Under the pieces are notes generated by a model that was not told the origin of the DNA, ran no database searches, and worked only from the letters and a program-made list of their open reading frames with translations. A stretch of DNA of 64,000 bases from Poa pratensis. Taxonomy: Eukaryota > Streptophyta > Magnoliopsida > Poales > Poaceae. This document shows, in pieces, positions 44,453-59,989 of this stretch. Position numbers and translations under genes: made by a program. Location of the stretch: assembly GCA_947311845.1 (NCBI GenBank), contig CAMZMU010000116.1:4197414-4261413 (forward strand). Reading direction: 5' to 3'. Every line of letters starts with the position of its first letter. The stretch's first letter is position 1.

Positions 44453-44888
44453 CTTGCTCCCGGGCTCCAGTGAACTCTCTAGTTAAAAAATATATATATT
44501 TATAAGTTTCAAAATAATTCATTCTCGGTAGAGATATCATTCTCGGTGCCTTTAAGATTCTCCCTAGTCAGAAGAACACGACGATGTTTTCAATGATATA
44601 TTCCACGGACATGCAAAATCTTGAGTTGAAATATTAAATATTCTTTTGTACACAAAAAAGACAAATGTGTGGATCTAAATAGACATACTTTCAAATCTTC
44701 AAAATATACAAGATTTGTTATTTTTGTGTAGCCCACAATAAAATTTATTTCAAATCTAAAAAAATCATGTTTTGGGATACATAGTTAGTAACATGCATGA
44801 TTTTTTTTTCAGATTTTTTTAAAACTTTAAAATGTCATTTTCAAATTTTTTTAATCAGAGGGTTCACTGGTGCTCGGGAGCAAAATGT
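44453..44888. mobile_element. ~435-bp TIR element (MITE), superfamily unassigned
   Basis: The left end TTGCTCCCGGGCTCCAGTGA and the inverse of the right end TTGCTCCCGAGCACCAGTGA share about 31 of 36 positions, including AAC-CTCT--TTAAAAAA. The interior is AT-rich. No clear target duplication is visible. The flank TTCTCGGTGCCTTTAAGATT occurs both outside (44388) and inside (44533), so the locus has been rearranged. Confidence 0.65.
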
Positions 44889-45228
44889 GTTTGCCCTTTT
44901 GTAATTTCATATACGCCAATCAAGACAGCTTCTTTCAAATGACTTTACTGTTTTGTGCTAAGTTTTGCCCGTCAAAAACGCCTTTTAGGATAACGTCAAA
45001 AACGCCTGTTCGCGCTAAAATCCAAATAGAAAAAGCATTCTTTTGTTCATGAATTTATGCGTTCATGATATTTGTTTTATGTATAACTGTTGTTTAATCG
45101 TATGCCAGTACATAATCCAGCTGTATTTTTCTTTGCAAGATAATCAGCTGTATATCATCTTTTAATTTTGGCATGTGATTATTGATATCTTGAACCAGCA
45201 ATTACCAATTCGATCATCATACAGTTTG

Positions 45229-45819
45229 TTTCTTCATTGTTTGTGCTTAAATATGAAAATTATATGCCCAGTTATCACCTAGCGGAGAAGAAGATTCCTT
45301 CAATCCATGGGTACACAACAGGCCTTAAGCTTGAACAGTTTATATTCGACGTATTCAACTATTCGCCGTCAACAGCTCTTTTCGAGGTAGGATTAGACTC
45401 ACTATTGCTCAAACTAAAGTTGTCTCGAGGTCTCAGGACTTATTGACACCTTACACTTCAGGTCGTGAGGGAGGAGGAATTTGCACCGGTAAAGAATGCT
45501 AACGGTGCACCTTACGACACTCCTGATAGTGCCAGATTAATGCTACTTCGCCTTCACAGCCGATGGGTCGTTACTGCAGGTGGCTTTCTGACGCATTCCG
45601 TGCCCTTGTATATGACTGGTAACTTTCCGTATATTTGTGTGTCTGCAAACTTTTGAGAACCGTCCACAGCCGAATATTTTTCATTTAGAAACTCTTGTCA
45701 TGATAACTTACTTACTTATAGGTGTTGAGGTTTCCCCCCTGAGCTCTTATGCTGGAGAAAACCTAGAAGCCATATGCCGTGGACGAACATTCCATGCTCC
45801 AAGTGAGATCTCATTCTAG
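45229..45819 (+). pseudogene. UAP: UDP-N-acetylglucosamine pyrophosphorylase, 3'-terminal exons only
   Basis: Three phase-consistent exons remain. The first ends at 45386 (YHLAEKKIPSIHGYTTGLKL, EQFIFDVFNYSPSTALFE). The second is 45462-45618 (VVREEEFAPVKNANGAPYDT, ARLMLLRLHSRWVVTAGGF). The third is 45722-45819 (GVEVSPLSSYAGENLEAICR, FHAPSEISF, TAG). These are the C-terminal ~130 residues of eukaryotic UDP-GlcNAc diphosphorylase, which makes UDP-GlcNAc in the cytosol; full-length plant proteins are near 490 aa. Sequence before YHLAEKK diverges from the family and the catalytic N-terminal and central domains are absent upstream. It is a truncated gene copy, although the retained exons themselves have no frame break. 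Confidence 0.85.
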
Positions 45820-46220
45820 GTAGAGGCTGTCCAAAGAGCAGTTGCATACACGACGGCGAGGTCTGGGTTCTTTTGTAAGGGCATGGGATCAGATGGTTGG
45901 ACTTGAGCTCTTGCTTAGAGTGTCAATATTAGTCAGCTTGTATGGTTTTGTGAGTACTGAGTATTGTAATGCGACGCGTGAGGCTACCCCCCTCCCCCCA
46001 AGTACTGTATCATTTGTTGCTCAAGTGTCGATTTGTCACAGAGCACAATCCAATCTTTCAAAAGTCAATGCATTTCTAAGATTTCAAGTACGTTCTTTGC
46101 ACAGTTGATTTAATGTGCTATAATACGTGAGAGAATCCAATGGATGGATTTGTACTAACTTATATCTTTGCTTGTCTGATACAATGTTGGATAATCTTAA
46201 ACTGAGCATCTAAGATTTCG

Positions 46221-48168
46221 TCAAGCAGATATTAGCGAGTCGTGGTATGGTTTCAGCCATCGGTCTCCATCGATATAAGATGTGTTCAAGTAAGGCAATG
46301 CTTGAACATCACTGAGCTTCAGAGCATATGGCATTCGATCGCCAGGTTTGCACCATCACCTGTACACTTGTACTCTCCATAGAATACATTCCTGCCAATG
46401 CCAACCATAAGAATTTATGTTAGCGTGCATTGTGGATTAACACCAGGAAACACTGACAGTGCAGGAGGCATACTGATCTCTTGCAGGATCATTCCAATCA
46501 TTCCATCCTTCGGAGGCGATGATGTTGACATCGAAGTGTATGCGAAGACGACACGGGAGTAAGGTCTCTCCATGCTCGCCCGAGCCATATCCTACCGGTG
46601 CCGCCGATACTGCAGTTGACAAAAGAGTAGCCGGTGTTTCTTCGTTGGATTCCCGGGCATGAGCAGTAACCGAACCAGTGATGGTTCTGACCCCTGCAGG
46701 CACAGGATCTGCTATGGATACCAATCTGCAATTCTGAGAAGTACACGTGGAAGCAGTTAGTGAACTCAGTGCTTTATCTTCCAAGCTTGTGATATATCTC
46801 TTACTTCATAGAGTGACCTAGCATCTCCAAAGATGAAGTCAATGGAGCCCTGGATGAAACATTCCTTGAAGTAATGTCGGCCCCGATCGTCGTGGAGCGT
46901 ATCTTGCGCTCCAAAGAAGCCACGCCCCAGAACGCCGCTTGATCGCGCCAATCCTTAGGGCGACTGCCTGAGCACCAACATCACCGGGCCTTGGGATTGG
47001 TGCTACATTCTGGTGAAAATGATTAAGAGAGTTACATTGCTACTGGAGATGCATGCATGTGACTTAACTGAAAATATGGTCTGCAGTCTCTGTGGTTACC
47101 ATGAAGCTGATGTTCTTCGCGACAAAGCCGGTCGCGAAGACAGAGACGAAGCGCTGTAGAAGGTGCCATGCGATGAGTTGGCGGTGTCGTTCCACATGAT
47201 CGCCGTCAGATCAAAGCCCTGCCCCTGAAACGTGATGTTGGGCTTGGTTGCAGGGATCGTCACCTTCTCACTATAGTAACAATGCAGCTTCAGTAACAAC
47301 ACACTTGTTAATTCTGCACTCTGGACATGGGGTCCTGCCAATCTGATCAAAGCAAAAAATCGCTTACAAGTAGATGCCCTTGTTGATCCACAAGACATTC
47401 CTCTTTCCGCTGGATCTTGGCACAGCGTCGACCGCGGACTGCACTGTGGTGAAGTCGCAGCAACCATTGGGGTCGACGCAGAAGACCGATGTTGTTTCTG
47501 TGTCAGGAGGCGGGAAGTAGGGCGGGAAATCATCGCAGAGCGGGTTATACGGACCGTGACGGCGACGGTAGTTAAAGAAATAATTAACTGTGAGCAGATT
47601 AAACGGAAAGGAAGGTGCTGCCAGATCAAGCAGGGCTCCAAGGAATGAAGTGGCTGGGCCATTGAGATGAGCAAAGATGAGTAGAAATGCAACAGGTACG
47701 CACGCTACAAGAGAGAGAAGGCCTTGGCACTCATCTGTACCGCTGCGAGTTTCATATTTCCTGGGAATATGAGATGGGTTTGTAGGGGGTCTTAACAGGA
47801 TGAAACACGCTTTGAGAAGAAGCTTAAAATTACATGCCTTGCAAACAACTGATCTCCTTTCTTCAAGATTGAGACGCCGCGCAAACCAGCAGCCTACAAC
47901 AGCTATCACCTAAACAACGATGCATTGAATGGCGAATATAAAATTCATGTCATAGTCAGAATCCAGAGATGATCCTATGAAGTAGTAGTTGCTTCAAAGA
48001 TAGGTTCACCATGGCAGTTGGCAGATGCCAGTACCACAAGAGGAAACCATGAGTTCAGAAGAAAAAGAAGAGACCAATTACCTACCGTTCTAGGGTCAGC
48101 GATAAGGTGAATATTTTTGTTACCTTGATCCCAACAAGACGTACACAAAAGAGAATGGAGGTCGCCAT
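46221..48168 (-). pseudogene. pectinesterase (pectin methylesterase) pseudogene with several frameshifts
   Basis: Exons on minus: possibly 48168-48124 (MATSILFCVRLVGIK); 47909-47368 with a hydrophobic segment (GLLSLVACVPVAFLLIFAHL) and VDPNGCCDFTTVQSAVDAVP; 47270-47100 (FEKVTIPATKPNITFQGQGF); 47009-46805; 46733-46474; 46391-46221. Family motifs are visible: [48 protein letters not shown]. They sit in different frames. I count at least six one- or two-base shifts, for example after GTFYSA, inside exon 3 twice, in exon 4 twice and after GANLA. Intact enzymes demethylesterify cell-wall pectin. A TATA box is retained near 48222. Confidence 0.85.
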
Positions 48169-48218
48169 CATAAGACAGAAAAGAAACAGGCTATGGATGC
48201 TATTGCTTCAAATGAGGT

Positions 48219-48227
48219 TTATATAGT
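48219..48227 (-). promoter_or_regulatory. TATA box of pectinesterase pseudogene
   Basis: The minus strand reads CTATATAAACC about 50 bp upstream of the candidate ATG at 48168. Spacing suits a plant core promoter. Confidence 0.45.
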
Positions 48228-48405
48228 AGTAGTATGCCAAGGACCAGCCAACCACTGGGCAACAGCTACCACGTTTTGCATGACCAGCACTATCTAAACA
48301 AGACTTGCACGGATGCATTTCATGACCTCGCACCAGATGCCAAAATACCAAAGTTAGACGAATACTGAGTTCGCACTTCATCTATAACTACTCATTTTGA
48401 GAAAC

Positions 48406-51454
<3,049 letters not shown>

Positions 51455-52700
51455 GGCTGGGAGGTGTCCGTCGGCGAGGGGCCGAGAGTGCGGGCGGCGG
51501 CGAGCAGAGTTGCGGTGAGGCGGCGACGGCTCAAACCAGAGAACCCTAACGTGAAGGTGTGTTGGCCTAAAAGAGAGGGTTTCAGAGTCTTTTTTTTTGA
51601 ATTTTTTAGGGTTTCGGAGTCTTTGGTTCAGAGGATTTTCAGGGAAATTTTGTAGGGTTGCATTCCATTGGATCTTTTCTATAGGGTTTATGAGGTTTAT
51701 AGGAAAAATCTTCCAAAATTTCTATTCATGATGCCATCATCGGAAACAAATGGATCAGGTACATCAAGCGCAACCCTTCTGTTGCAGTCATGATGCTTGT
51801 ATGGTGGCAACTATGGAAAGAGCGGAACATGCGGACCCAACCGCAAAGCGCCACCCTTGAGGTGTTCGGGAGAATCATCGAGGAAGCACGCTAGTCGAAT
51901 CAGCAAGATGGACATTTTCGAACTTGGTGACCTATCCTTTTCTCGTCCTATTATAAATTAAATCAGCGGCTTGCTGTGTTTCGTAAATAAAAAAACAGAT
52001 TGATTCGCTGGATATTGTTAGTTGTTGCACGACTCATTTTCTGAAGACGAACTAACTCTAGCTTGAAACTATTGAGAATTTTTTAGATACTTTTGTTCCA
52101 TCTGGTATATCATATTACAACATTGTATTTCATTCTGTATCTGTGAGCATGTTTGATTTCCTGCTAGCGTTTCAGCTTTGATTCCAAAGGCGTTTTAGCG
52201 TTTTGTTGGCTGATGGGAGGGAGTAACCGAACATTGTTTAAGATGCAGGGGTTGGTTCCACGTGGGGAATGTACCCCCTACAACCCCCCTACAACCGAAC
52301 AAGGCCTCGGGAGTTCACCACCCTGACGAGGGCCCCCGAACTGCTACTTCCACCTCATAGTTTTGTTGCTGCTCGCCATGGCCTTGCTCACGGTCAGGAC
52401 AATGACATTATGGCACCCTCTAGTGCACTGTTAATTTGCTTCGGTTTAGGCACACGCTCGCCGCATCTTGGCAGTTCAAAGTTTGTGGTTGAGAAGTTCA
52501 ACTAATCAGCACAGTTCACTTGTTTGGTCATGGTGTTCAAACGATCACGGACTCGACTATTGTAAGAACAGCGTCGGAGACGCTCCTACATAATTCAGTC
52601 TCCTTTTCCTTCCCAACGCAGCAGTGCATGTTGCTAATGAAAATGTTATGCTAAGCAACTAATTTTTTACAATTTGCCTTACTAACAAATATCCATGCAA
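51455..52700 (+). mobile_element. LINE C-terminal fragment plus unassigned spacer
   Basis: 51719-51990 reads as the C-terminal tail of a LINE reverse transcriptase (MLVWWQLWKERNMRTQPQSA, FGRIIEEAR) followed by an A-rich tail near 51988. The rest up to 52700 has no recognisable gene; 52230-52470 shows weak ORFs only. Confidence 0.6.
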
Positions 52701-53282
52701 TTAAGAAATAAGTAATTGTTTAAGAAAACTTACAGTATAACCGAAAAGCTCAGGAAAGGTGGCAGAGACACGTAGATGGCCGCAAGGAAAGAAAGGACGA
52801 ACACACCTCCTCTGCCGACAAGCACTGCCCGAGCCAGCTCCCACGACCAGGGCCGGTCTTGACTTTCTAGAGGCCCTGAGCGAACTAAAAGAAGGGCCTT
52901 GCAATGGTAGTATAGTAAAAAAAAACTCACATGTATATATATGTATAGATTGCTTATGGGGCCATTGCACCCCCCCCCCCCCCCAACCCCGCGAGCAATC
53001 TTAAGATTTTCTGCACAAGGGCCGGGTTGTCCGGCGACCACTCGACGTTCCCCTTGTCGGGGATCTACAAGACGTTGCTTGTGCTGAAGGAACTACGCCC
53101 GCGGGGCCTACTTGGAGCAGCTCGCAACGTGGCACGCGCAACAAGCTCGCCGACCTCCGTCCAGCGCACACGAAACAGCTGCGCAAAAGACCTCTAGGGC
53201 AACCTCACGAGCTAGGAATCGGCGATCGAAGGTAGAGAAGAGGAACGTGACGCTGTTGGAGACGACAAACCGGTTGACGGGG
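52701..53282. other. spacer with poly(C) tract, no gene recognised
   Basis: Contains a 15-C run at 52970-52984 and a GGCCGGTCTTGACTTTCTAGA segment near 52851 that resembles the end of a plant DNA transposon. No partner end is seen. Confidence 0.35.
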
Positions 53283-53590
53283 TGATACGTCTCAAACGTA
53301 TCTATAATTTTTGATATTGCATGCTTATTTTTATATCAAATGCGTCATGTTTTATTTATAGTTTATATCATTCTTATGCATTTTCTAAAACTAACCTATT
53401 AACAAGATGCCACGGTGGCAGTTCCTGTTTTCTGCTGTCATTTTGTATTATAAAATCCGCTAAAGAAATATGCCTAAGCAACGCGCGGTATAACAGCGGC
53501 AATGATAGCTGGTGGTCAATTTCTGACAAGGTGTTCTCTTTCTCTTTTGGAGAGTCAGTTCATGGTCAAACTTTTATATTTTTGTGACTT
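53283..53590 (+). mobile_element. truncated LTR related to the element at 10099
   Basis: Starts TGATACGTCTCAAACGTATC like the LTRs at 10099 and 16064 and shares the order AATTTTTGAT, TTTTATATCA, ACTAACCTATTAACAAGATG. Similarity then fades. It is a 5' LTR fragment of a related Triticeae gypsy family. Confidence 0.8.
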
Positions 53591-53725
53591 CTAGAAAATG
53601 CACGCTAACATAACATTTTGACGGAATCCTTAGCAACCTAAGCCTTATGTCGTATGTGCGCGGCGAATTGTGAATCTAAATTTCGAAAATCCATATAGAC
53701 TGGGTCATGTTGTCTTTTAAAACTA

Positions 53726-53792
53726 GTCCATCCGTTCCGTATTATAAGCCGTTTTGGCAAACTAAACGGCTTACAATACGGAAGAACAGAGC
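53726..53792. mobile_element. short Stowaway-like foldback MITE
   Basis: The left arm CCGTTCCGTATTATAAGCCGT and the right arm AAACGGCTTACAATACGGAA are inverted copies separated by about 10 bp. This is the pattern of minimal Stowaway MITEs (CTCCCTCCGT-type ends). Confidence 0.75.
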
Positions 53793-54415
53793 TTGTATTA
53801 CTTAGTTTTCTGAGGCTGCACTACATTTTCATCCCAAATTTCCCACCATACACACCAGTACCATATGCTTGATGTAAGTGTTTTATAGCTCCTGCTATGA
53901 AATGACTTAGTCTATTCGGTTCCAATTAAATTGGCAGCATGAATAGACTGTGTTTTGTTGGTGACTGTTTGGAAGTACTCCTACCAAGGTTCTTCATGTG
54001 GTTAGTGTGAATGAATGTGTAAGATCTTCTTAGGACATGCCCAACGGTTAGCTCCAACCTACTGCCTTGTCAGATCCAGGTAGGCTCGGATGCCACGTTG
54101 TTGTACTGGTACTGCCCCGCAGATGACAGGTGAATCCTGCAGAGGAGGCTGCCTCCTCGAGCAAAAATTGGGGAAAAGGAGGGAAAAGTGAGAGATGGCA
54201 TGTGGGTCTAGGCTACTGCTTCCGTTGGCTGAAAACTGGACCACACAATTGCTTCAGTACTACGAACCTAGGTGGAGGGGATGAGACCACCGCATGCTGC
54301 CTCCACCGCTGCTCGTGCCCTTAACTGAAGGGGGGAAAAAGCAGTAGACGAGTGTTGACATACAGAGCGTGACTGCTCTTCCCCGTCTCCTCCGCCGCGT
54401 CCGGGCCCGCCGGCG
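53793..54415. promoter_or_regulatory. 5' region of the GnTI gene
   Basis: Upstream flank of the GnTI start codon. The last 80 bp are a GC- and CT-rich leader (CTCTTCCCCGTCTCC). No convincing TATA box is seen, in keeping with a housekeeping promoter. Confidence 0.35.
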
Positions 54416-57400
54416 ATGGCTCGTAGCCCCTGCGACCTCCGGCTCCTCCTCCTCGCCGCCGCTGCGGCCTTCATATACATCCAGGTAAACCCACCATGTC
54501 TCCCTCTCTCCGCGAATCAGATCCATTCGGGTCAGCCAGTCGCCGGGGATCTGATCGCCACTTCTCCTCCTTCTCTGTAGATCAGATTCGACTAAAGATG
54601 ACGGTGGAATCCGGGTCTCTTGGCCTACTTTACCTCACCTCTCCCTGATGAATTGTTTCCCCTTTGCATCTCCAGGTGCGGCTGTTTGCTACCCAGTCTC
54701 ATCACGCCGAACGCCTCGCGGAAGCGGTGACCAAGCATTCCCCTGCTCCCCCATCTATCTTTCTCGCCTCTCTTCTGTCTACCATGCTCATCTTTAGGGG
54801 TTAATAACACATGTAGTTTGGTGCAGGAAAAATCAGAGAGCAGATGCACCAGCCAGCTACGCTCCATGATCGATCAGGTCAGCATGCAGCAGGAGAAGAT
54901 TATTGCACTAGAAGGTACTGATACAGTGATACTTATTTGCTGTCACAAATCTGATGCTGCCATTCAACGGTCAAATGCTTCAACACATATATTATTAGTT
55001 CCGTGGCATACTCCGGGCTTATTTATCCGAGGAGCATGGCTCTTAAGGTTTACTTAGGCTAGTGCAATCTTTGCTACTCCGTGACGGTTGTACACTTGTA
55101 TTTACAAATCCAGGCGATGTTTTGAGTTCTTGCTACTCTAGCCATAGGGATTTCTTTTACAGCTTCTAGATTGATCTGTCGTGTGCAATCGTCGACCAAA
55201 ATCTGAACATAGGCACTACAGTTATCTTTCCCCTGCTTTATGAAAAATTTCCTCTTTTTTCTGACCTGTGTATAGGCATCGATAACTTGACTGTAATGGA
55301 TCCGGTAGGCATTTTGCAATATTAACCTTTTGTGAATGCAACAGAGATGAAGGTACGCCAAGACGAGGAGCGTGTGCAGCTCAAGATTTTAATTCAGGAC
55401 CTTGAAAGTATGAATCCGTTACCTCTGTTTAGCTTTTAATTGTTACAACAGCTTTTTTTCCGCCTGTCTCTGCTACAGTAGATGAATTTCCCAGGCCTCC
55501 TGCTGTTTAGTCAATCATACTGTGATACAAACATTTAGGTCGTTGGACAATGTGTTTTTTTATCCACACTTTGCCATACTTTTTGTTGACCAAAAACTGT
55601 GGGGGAAGCCCTGAGTATATATTTTTTGAGGGCCAGACTTGAATGGAAACTTTACCGCATTGGAGCCTCATCACATGCATGTTGTTCAAATTGGCATGTT
55701 TTCTTCTTGAAACAATATAGATTCAAATTATTATTTTCTGGAACTTCTACATATGAAAGTATTTGGGCAGGTTTCATCAAAAGAAAATATAAAGATCTGT
55801 TGAAAACCAAGTGTGTTGACCTTTGCATGCTTCCAGAAATATTGTTTAGATACGGATTTGCAATAAATAGCACTGTATTAAAAATTAGGGCAAATACATT
55901 TAGTTCGGTTTGAATGTCAAAATGCAACTGATACATCAGGAACTTGAAAATCTAACACTATCTTAAAATTTCATTTGGATGCAGAAAGGAGTGTGCATAC
56001 CTTAGTAAACAAGAACGTGGTATGTAATCTTGATCATTTTTCAGCTTTACAATATGAATCTGATCTCTTCTTGTACATCAGGTTCCTGTTGCCGCTGTTG
56101 TCATAATGGCTTGCAGTCGACCAGATTATTTGCAGAGGACAGTTGAATCTATCCTGAAGTATGCTTTATGTCTCCATTCTTTTATTTTTGAAAAGCTGAA
56201 AAAATGAGCTGTCTGATGTTTTGTTTAATTTATAGCCACACTAAGATCCCACTCAGTGGGTGAAACCTTGCGGCAGTTATATATGGAATCGAGTTGCACT
56301 GTTGACCACGACACCATTGAATTTCCATACAATATTTCTAAGGATACATAGACTGTATAATTTCCCTAGTCCGTTTATGAAGCCTATTTGCTCCATTTGT
56401 ATCCGCATAGGTTTCACTTCGTAGAACACCCTTCATGACCAAATGATGGATGATAACTTTTCCAGGTACCAGAAAACAGTTGCTTCTAAGTTTCCACTAT
56501 TTATATCTCAGGTACTGGTGATAGCAATTTCAGCTCGTGCTGTTAGTCTCTTCAAGTGTGTGGGGAGGACATTTTTCATTGCTTTTTCCATTCGCAGGAT
56601 GGAACAAATGGAGAAGTAAAAAAGAAAGCTTTGAGTTATAATCAAATAACATTTATGCAGGTCTGGAAAGAAATACTTGCCTTGATAGCATTTCCAGTTT
56701 TTTTGTAAGCATACCAGAAGATGAATTGTCTAACTAACACTCTTTACTGTTCCTTTTGCCTTTGATGTGTTGCAGCATGTAGATCTTGAACCTGTGCGCA
56801 CAGAAAGACCAGGAGAATTGATAGCATATTACAAGATAGCTAGTAGGTGTTCCTCAATTGATGTGGTTTTTAAGACTGATGATATTATCGATTCTCATCC
56901 TAAAGATGTTTCCTAATTCAGAACACTATAAATGGGCCCTGGATGCGCTCTTCATTAAGCATAATTTCGATCGAGTAATCATTTTGGAAGGTTTGATCTT
57001 TGTGATGATCCGTTGAGTATTTTGTTCTTACACATTTCCGCATACAATCTTATTTCCATGGTTAATTGGTTAATAGATGACATGGAGATCGCCCCAGATT
57101 TCTTCGACTACTTCGAGGCAGCAGCGAAACTACTTGACAATGACAAGTATGTGACACTATACTCTGATTATACTGGGAAAGTCAATGAATTAATATCAAA
57201 TCTGTCTAATTACGTGGCTGTAATTTTTTTTCATTGTGGTATTGAAGGACGATAATGGCTGTTTCTTCTTGGAATGACAATGGGCAAAGGCAGTTCGTTC
57301 ATGATCCAAGTTAGTATAATGAAAGGCCTCTGTTCAACTTTCTTTTTGCATTAATAGGGAAAGGTTCTCATTTTCTGGATAACACTTTGCAGAAGCTCTT

Positions 57401-58588
57401 TACCGTTCGGACTTCTTTCCTGGGCTTGGATGGATGTTAACAAAGCCAACATGGATGGAGCTGTCACCAAAGTGGCCCAAAGCATATCCTTACTGTTGCC
57501 TGCTGATTTTTAGATTAGCGGATATGTCTTTCTAGTACCTTCTATCATCTTGTTCTTCCTTGACAAGAGTTTACTTATTGGGATGATTGGGTGAGGCTGA
57601 AGGAGGTACACAAAGATCGGCAATTTGTTCGGCCAGAAGTATGCAGAACATACAATTTCGGCGAGCATGTATGTTGGCTATTCTGCACCAATGTGAATTT
57701 ATGGTCGCAATTTTGCATGCAGTAACCTACAGATCAGCACTTCAATATTTAAGCCATTGGTTCAGGGTTGCTGGCATTTACACTTTCATTTTTATACTTC
57801 CATTCCAGGGGTCAAGCATGGGACAATTCTTCGAGAAATATCTGGAACCAATCAAGTTAAATGATGTTCATGTATGCAAGTCCTCCCACATTTTTCCATT
57901 TTGTAAAAATGCTTTGTTGCTGAGATTTACTCGTTCCGTTTTGTGGCCATAGATTGACTGGAACTCGGAGGACCTAAGCTACCTCAAGGAGGTGAGAATT
58001 AATCTGTTCTTCAGAAAGTATTATTGTCCATAGAGTGTGTGCCTAATATTTGTTCTGGTAACAATAGGACAAGTTCTTGATCCAATTTGGCGCAGATGTG
58101 GCTAATGCCACACCTCTGCACGGATCCGATGCTTTGTTGAAGGCCCACAGTATGAATTCAGATGTCAGGATTCAGTACGACGACCAGGGAGATTTCGAGC
58201 GTATAGCTCGCCATTTTGGGATATTGGAAGAGTGGAAGGTTACTTGCTAACTCAACCTAATTTGTACATCTTTCTCAAGTATGCCAAGTGAGAATATCGA
58301 TGTGATGTCTTAGCAGCAATTCTTTGCTCTAATACAAAATGACATGCCTTACAATTTTGCTGGACACAATTTGGACTGGAAACTCGTACAACCTAAGTCT
58401 CAAATGATCTGGAGTCTGTTTGACATTATGTATGTGATGATTCTTGTTTTGTTTTCCTTTTTTTCCAGGATGGTGTTCCACGGGCAGCTTACAAAGGAGT
58501 AGTGGTGTTCCGGTACAAGAGCAGCCCGAGACGGATATACCTGGTTGGCCCCGACTCTATTCGTCAGCTTGGGGCTAAGCATGGCTGA
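54416..58588 (+). CDS. GnTI: alpha-1,3-mannosyl-glycoprotein 2-beta-N-acetylglucosaminyltransferase (GnTI), 18 exons, 445 aa
   Basis: Exons: 54416-54484, 54676-54726, 54827-54914, 55345-55407, 55985-56019, 56082-56158, 56466-56511, 56598-56660, 56776-56842, 56922-56990, 57077-57146, 57248-57309, 57393-57483, 57575-57668, 57809-57871, 57953-57991, 58068-58238, 58469-58588. They sum to 1338 bp with every junction in phase. The product is a type II Golgi protein: short N-tail, membrane anchor at residues ~8-22 ([16 protein letters not shown]), a helical stem ([11 protein letters not shown] region), then the GT13 catalytic domain. [20 protein letters not shown] and the [11 protein letters not shown] acidic metal-binding motif (the DxD equivalent) are intact, as are FFPGLGWML and the C-terminal [11 protein letters not shown]. 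It transfers GlcNAc to Man5GlcNAc2, opening complex N-glycan synthesis. Intron 13 is U12-type AT-AC. Length equals that of known plant GnTI (~445 aa). It is the only clearly intact conserved gene here. Confidence 0.96.
57484..57574 (+). other. U12-type AT-AC intron (GnTI intron 13)
   Basis: The intron begins ATATCCTT and ends AC. It has the sequence TTCCTTGAC at 57556-57564, which matches the minor-spliceosome branch-point consensus, with the branch A 11 nt before the AC. Using it restores [10 protein letters not shown] in phase; no GT-AG alternative does so. Confidence 0.93.
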
Positions 58589-59757
58589 GGCATGGTTTAG
58601 CAAAATGTGGGATGGCGCATGCATATATATACACTGCTCGGAACAATGGGGTGTGCAATCAAGATGCAATGCTGCAATGGAATTCTTGACGATGGAGGAT
58701 GGCATTTCCTCCCCCACGATGTGCTAGGGTAAGAGAAGCGCTCTCGGCGCAGAGAATTTGGCTGGGTTTCATTCATGTTTAGTTAGCACAATAATTTTAC
58801 TGAAATTTGTGTTTGGGGTATAATTACATGATCCTTACCCCGTCACCTCACTAGCGGACCTGACCCTGACATTTAGACAGAAAAGATCTGAGATATACGA
58901 TTCAGTGACATGCAAAGCAGAAACACCTATATTACAGGCTGTTGTATTTATTGTTAATTCACTATATTAACAAATAGGGACAGCTTGCGATATTAATTTT
59001 TATGACCACTTGCATCACGGAAAATATTTCTTTCATTATGACTAAAGCCAAACCTAGGCCTCAGATACAAGAAAATTCACATGAAAAAACATGCTACATG
59101 TCGGTCGAGCTACATCATGTTTTTGTGTTTGGCGCCTAGCAGCATGACAACATCTCCCAAATCTGCAAATGGGGCCTCGTGTACTTTATCTTCAAAAGAA
59201 AAAGTTGATGAAAAATAAAAAATTTAGTAGTGCCATGGTCCAACAGCGGTCCTTGTGGCTTCATGCGCACCGTGACAGCAACCCCCCAACAACAAACACG
59301 CAGTTCAATTAATTATTACACGTTTGTTTTTTTTTTTTTCGTGAGTACAAGGGCCTGAAAAGAAATTCAGCAAATTACAAGGAGGACCCTGCAAAGATCA
59401 AAATGACGGAAGGATCCCAGACAAGAACGAGTAGAGTCGCGTGCGCCGGGAATGGGAGGTCACCAGATAAAGCGGTCGCCGCCGTCTAGAATCGCCTCGC
59501 TCCGATGACAACATGGTGTCAACACCCTACACATCTAAAAAACACCGGAAAAAGGCAAGCGGCGTCACAGCTCCTGCTTAAATACGTGCCTAGCTCATAA
59601 TTTTCCCTGTATGCTGCGGGCAGGGCTAATTTTCTTATTTGGGTATTGTGATTTATTATCGGAGAATCACAAATACTGAATGAAAATTGGTGGAGGAGCG
59701 TCTAGGCTACATTAAATAGCTGGAAGGACAAATTACTATCCTTAGGACAGATTGGCA
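58589..59757. other. GnTI 3' flank and LINE-end remnant
   Basis: 3' UTR-like sequence up to about 58830. At 59325-59640 a T run followed by CGTGAGTACAAGGGCCTG resembles the 3' end of a minus-strand LINE. No gene is seen. Confidence 0.45.
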
Positions 59758-59920
59758 ATCCCCCGTGTTTTTTAATATAAGATGTTTTAGACTTCGTTCA
59801 CATGCACGTGTATAAAAATGTATGTAGACATGTATTAGTGTCCATGTTCACTCACTTTACTATGTATCTAGACAACATGTATAACACCTAAAACATCTTA
59901 TATTAAAAAACGGAGGGATT
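59758..59920. mobile_element. Stowaway MITE
   Basis: The inverted ends TTTTTTAATATAAGATGTTTTA (left) and TAAAACATCTTATATTAAAAAA with CGGAGGGA (right) are those of the common Triticeae Stowaway (Tc1/mariner) group. The left terminus is slightly decayed (CCCCCGTG for CTCCCTCCG). Confidence 0.88.
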
Positions 59921-59989
59921 ACTCATTAATTCAGTACTAAGTAAGTAGTATGGTGCTGTAGATGATACTATTTCCAAAAGAAATTGGAG

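Noticed and set aside
46100..46220. Further exons of UAP downstream of 45819
   Set aside because: The family's natural C-terminus (APSEISF then stop) is already reached at 45819. The rest is 3' flank.
52848..53020. Possible hAT-like element starting at GGGCCGGTCTTGAC
   Set aside because: No matching inverted end or 8-bp duplication could be found.
55408..55984. 104-aa ORF inside GnTI intron 4 (55599-55913)
   Set aside because: It has no homology and sits in an intron with good flanking splice sites. Probably chance, or an old insertion.
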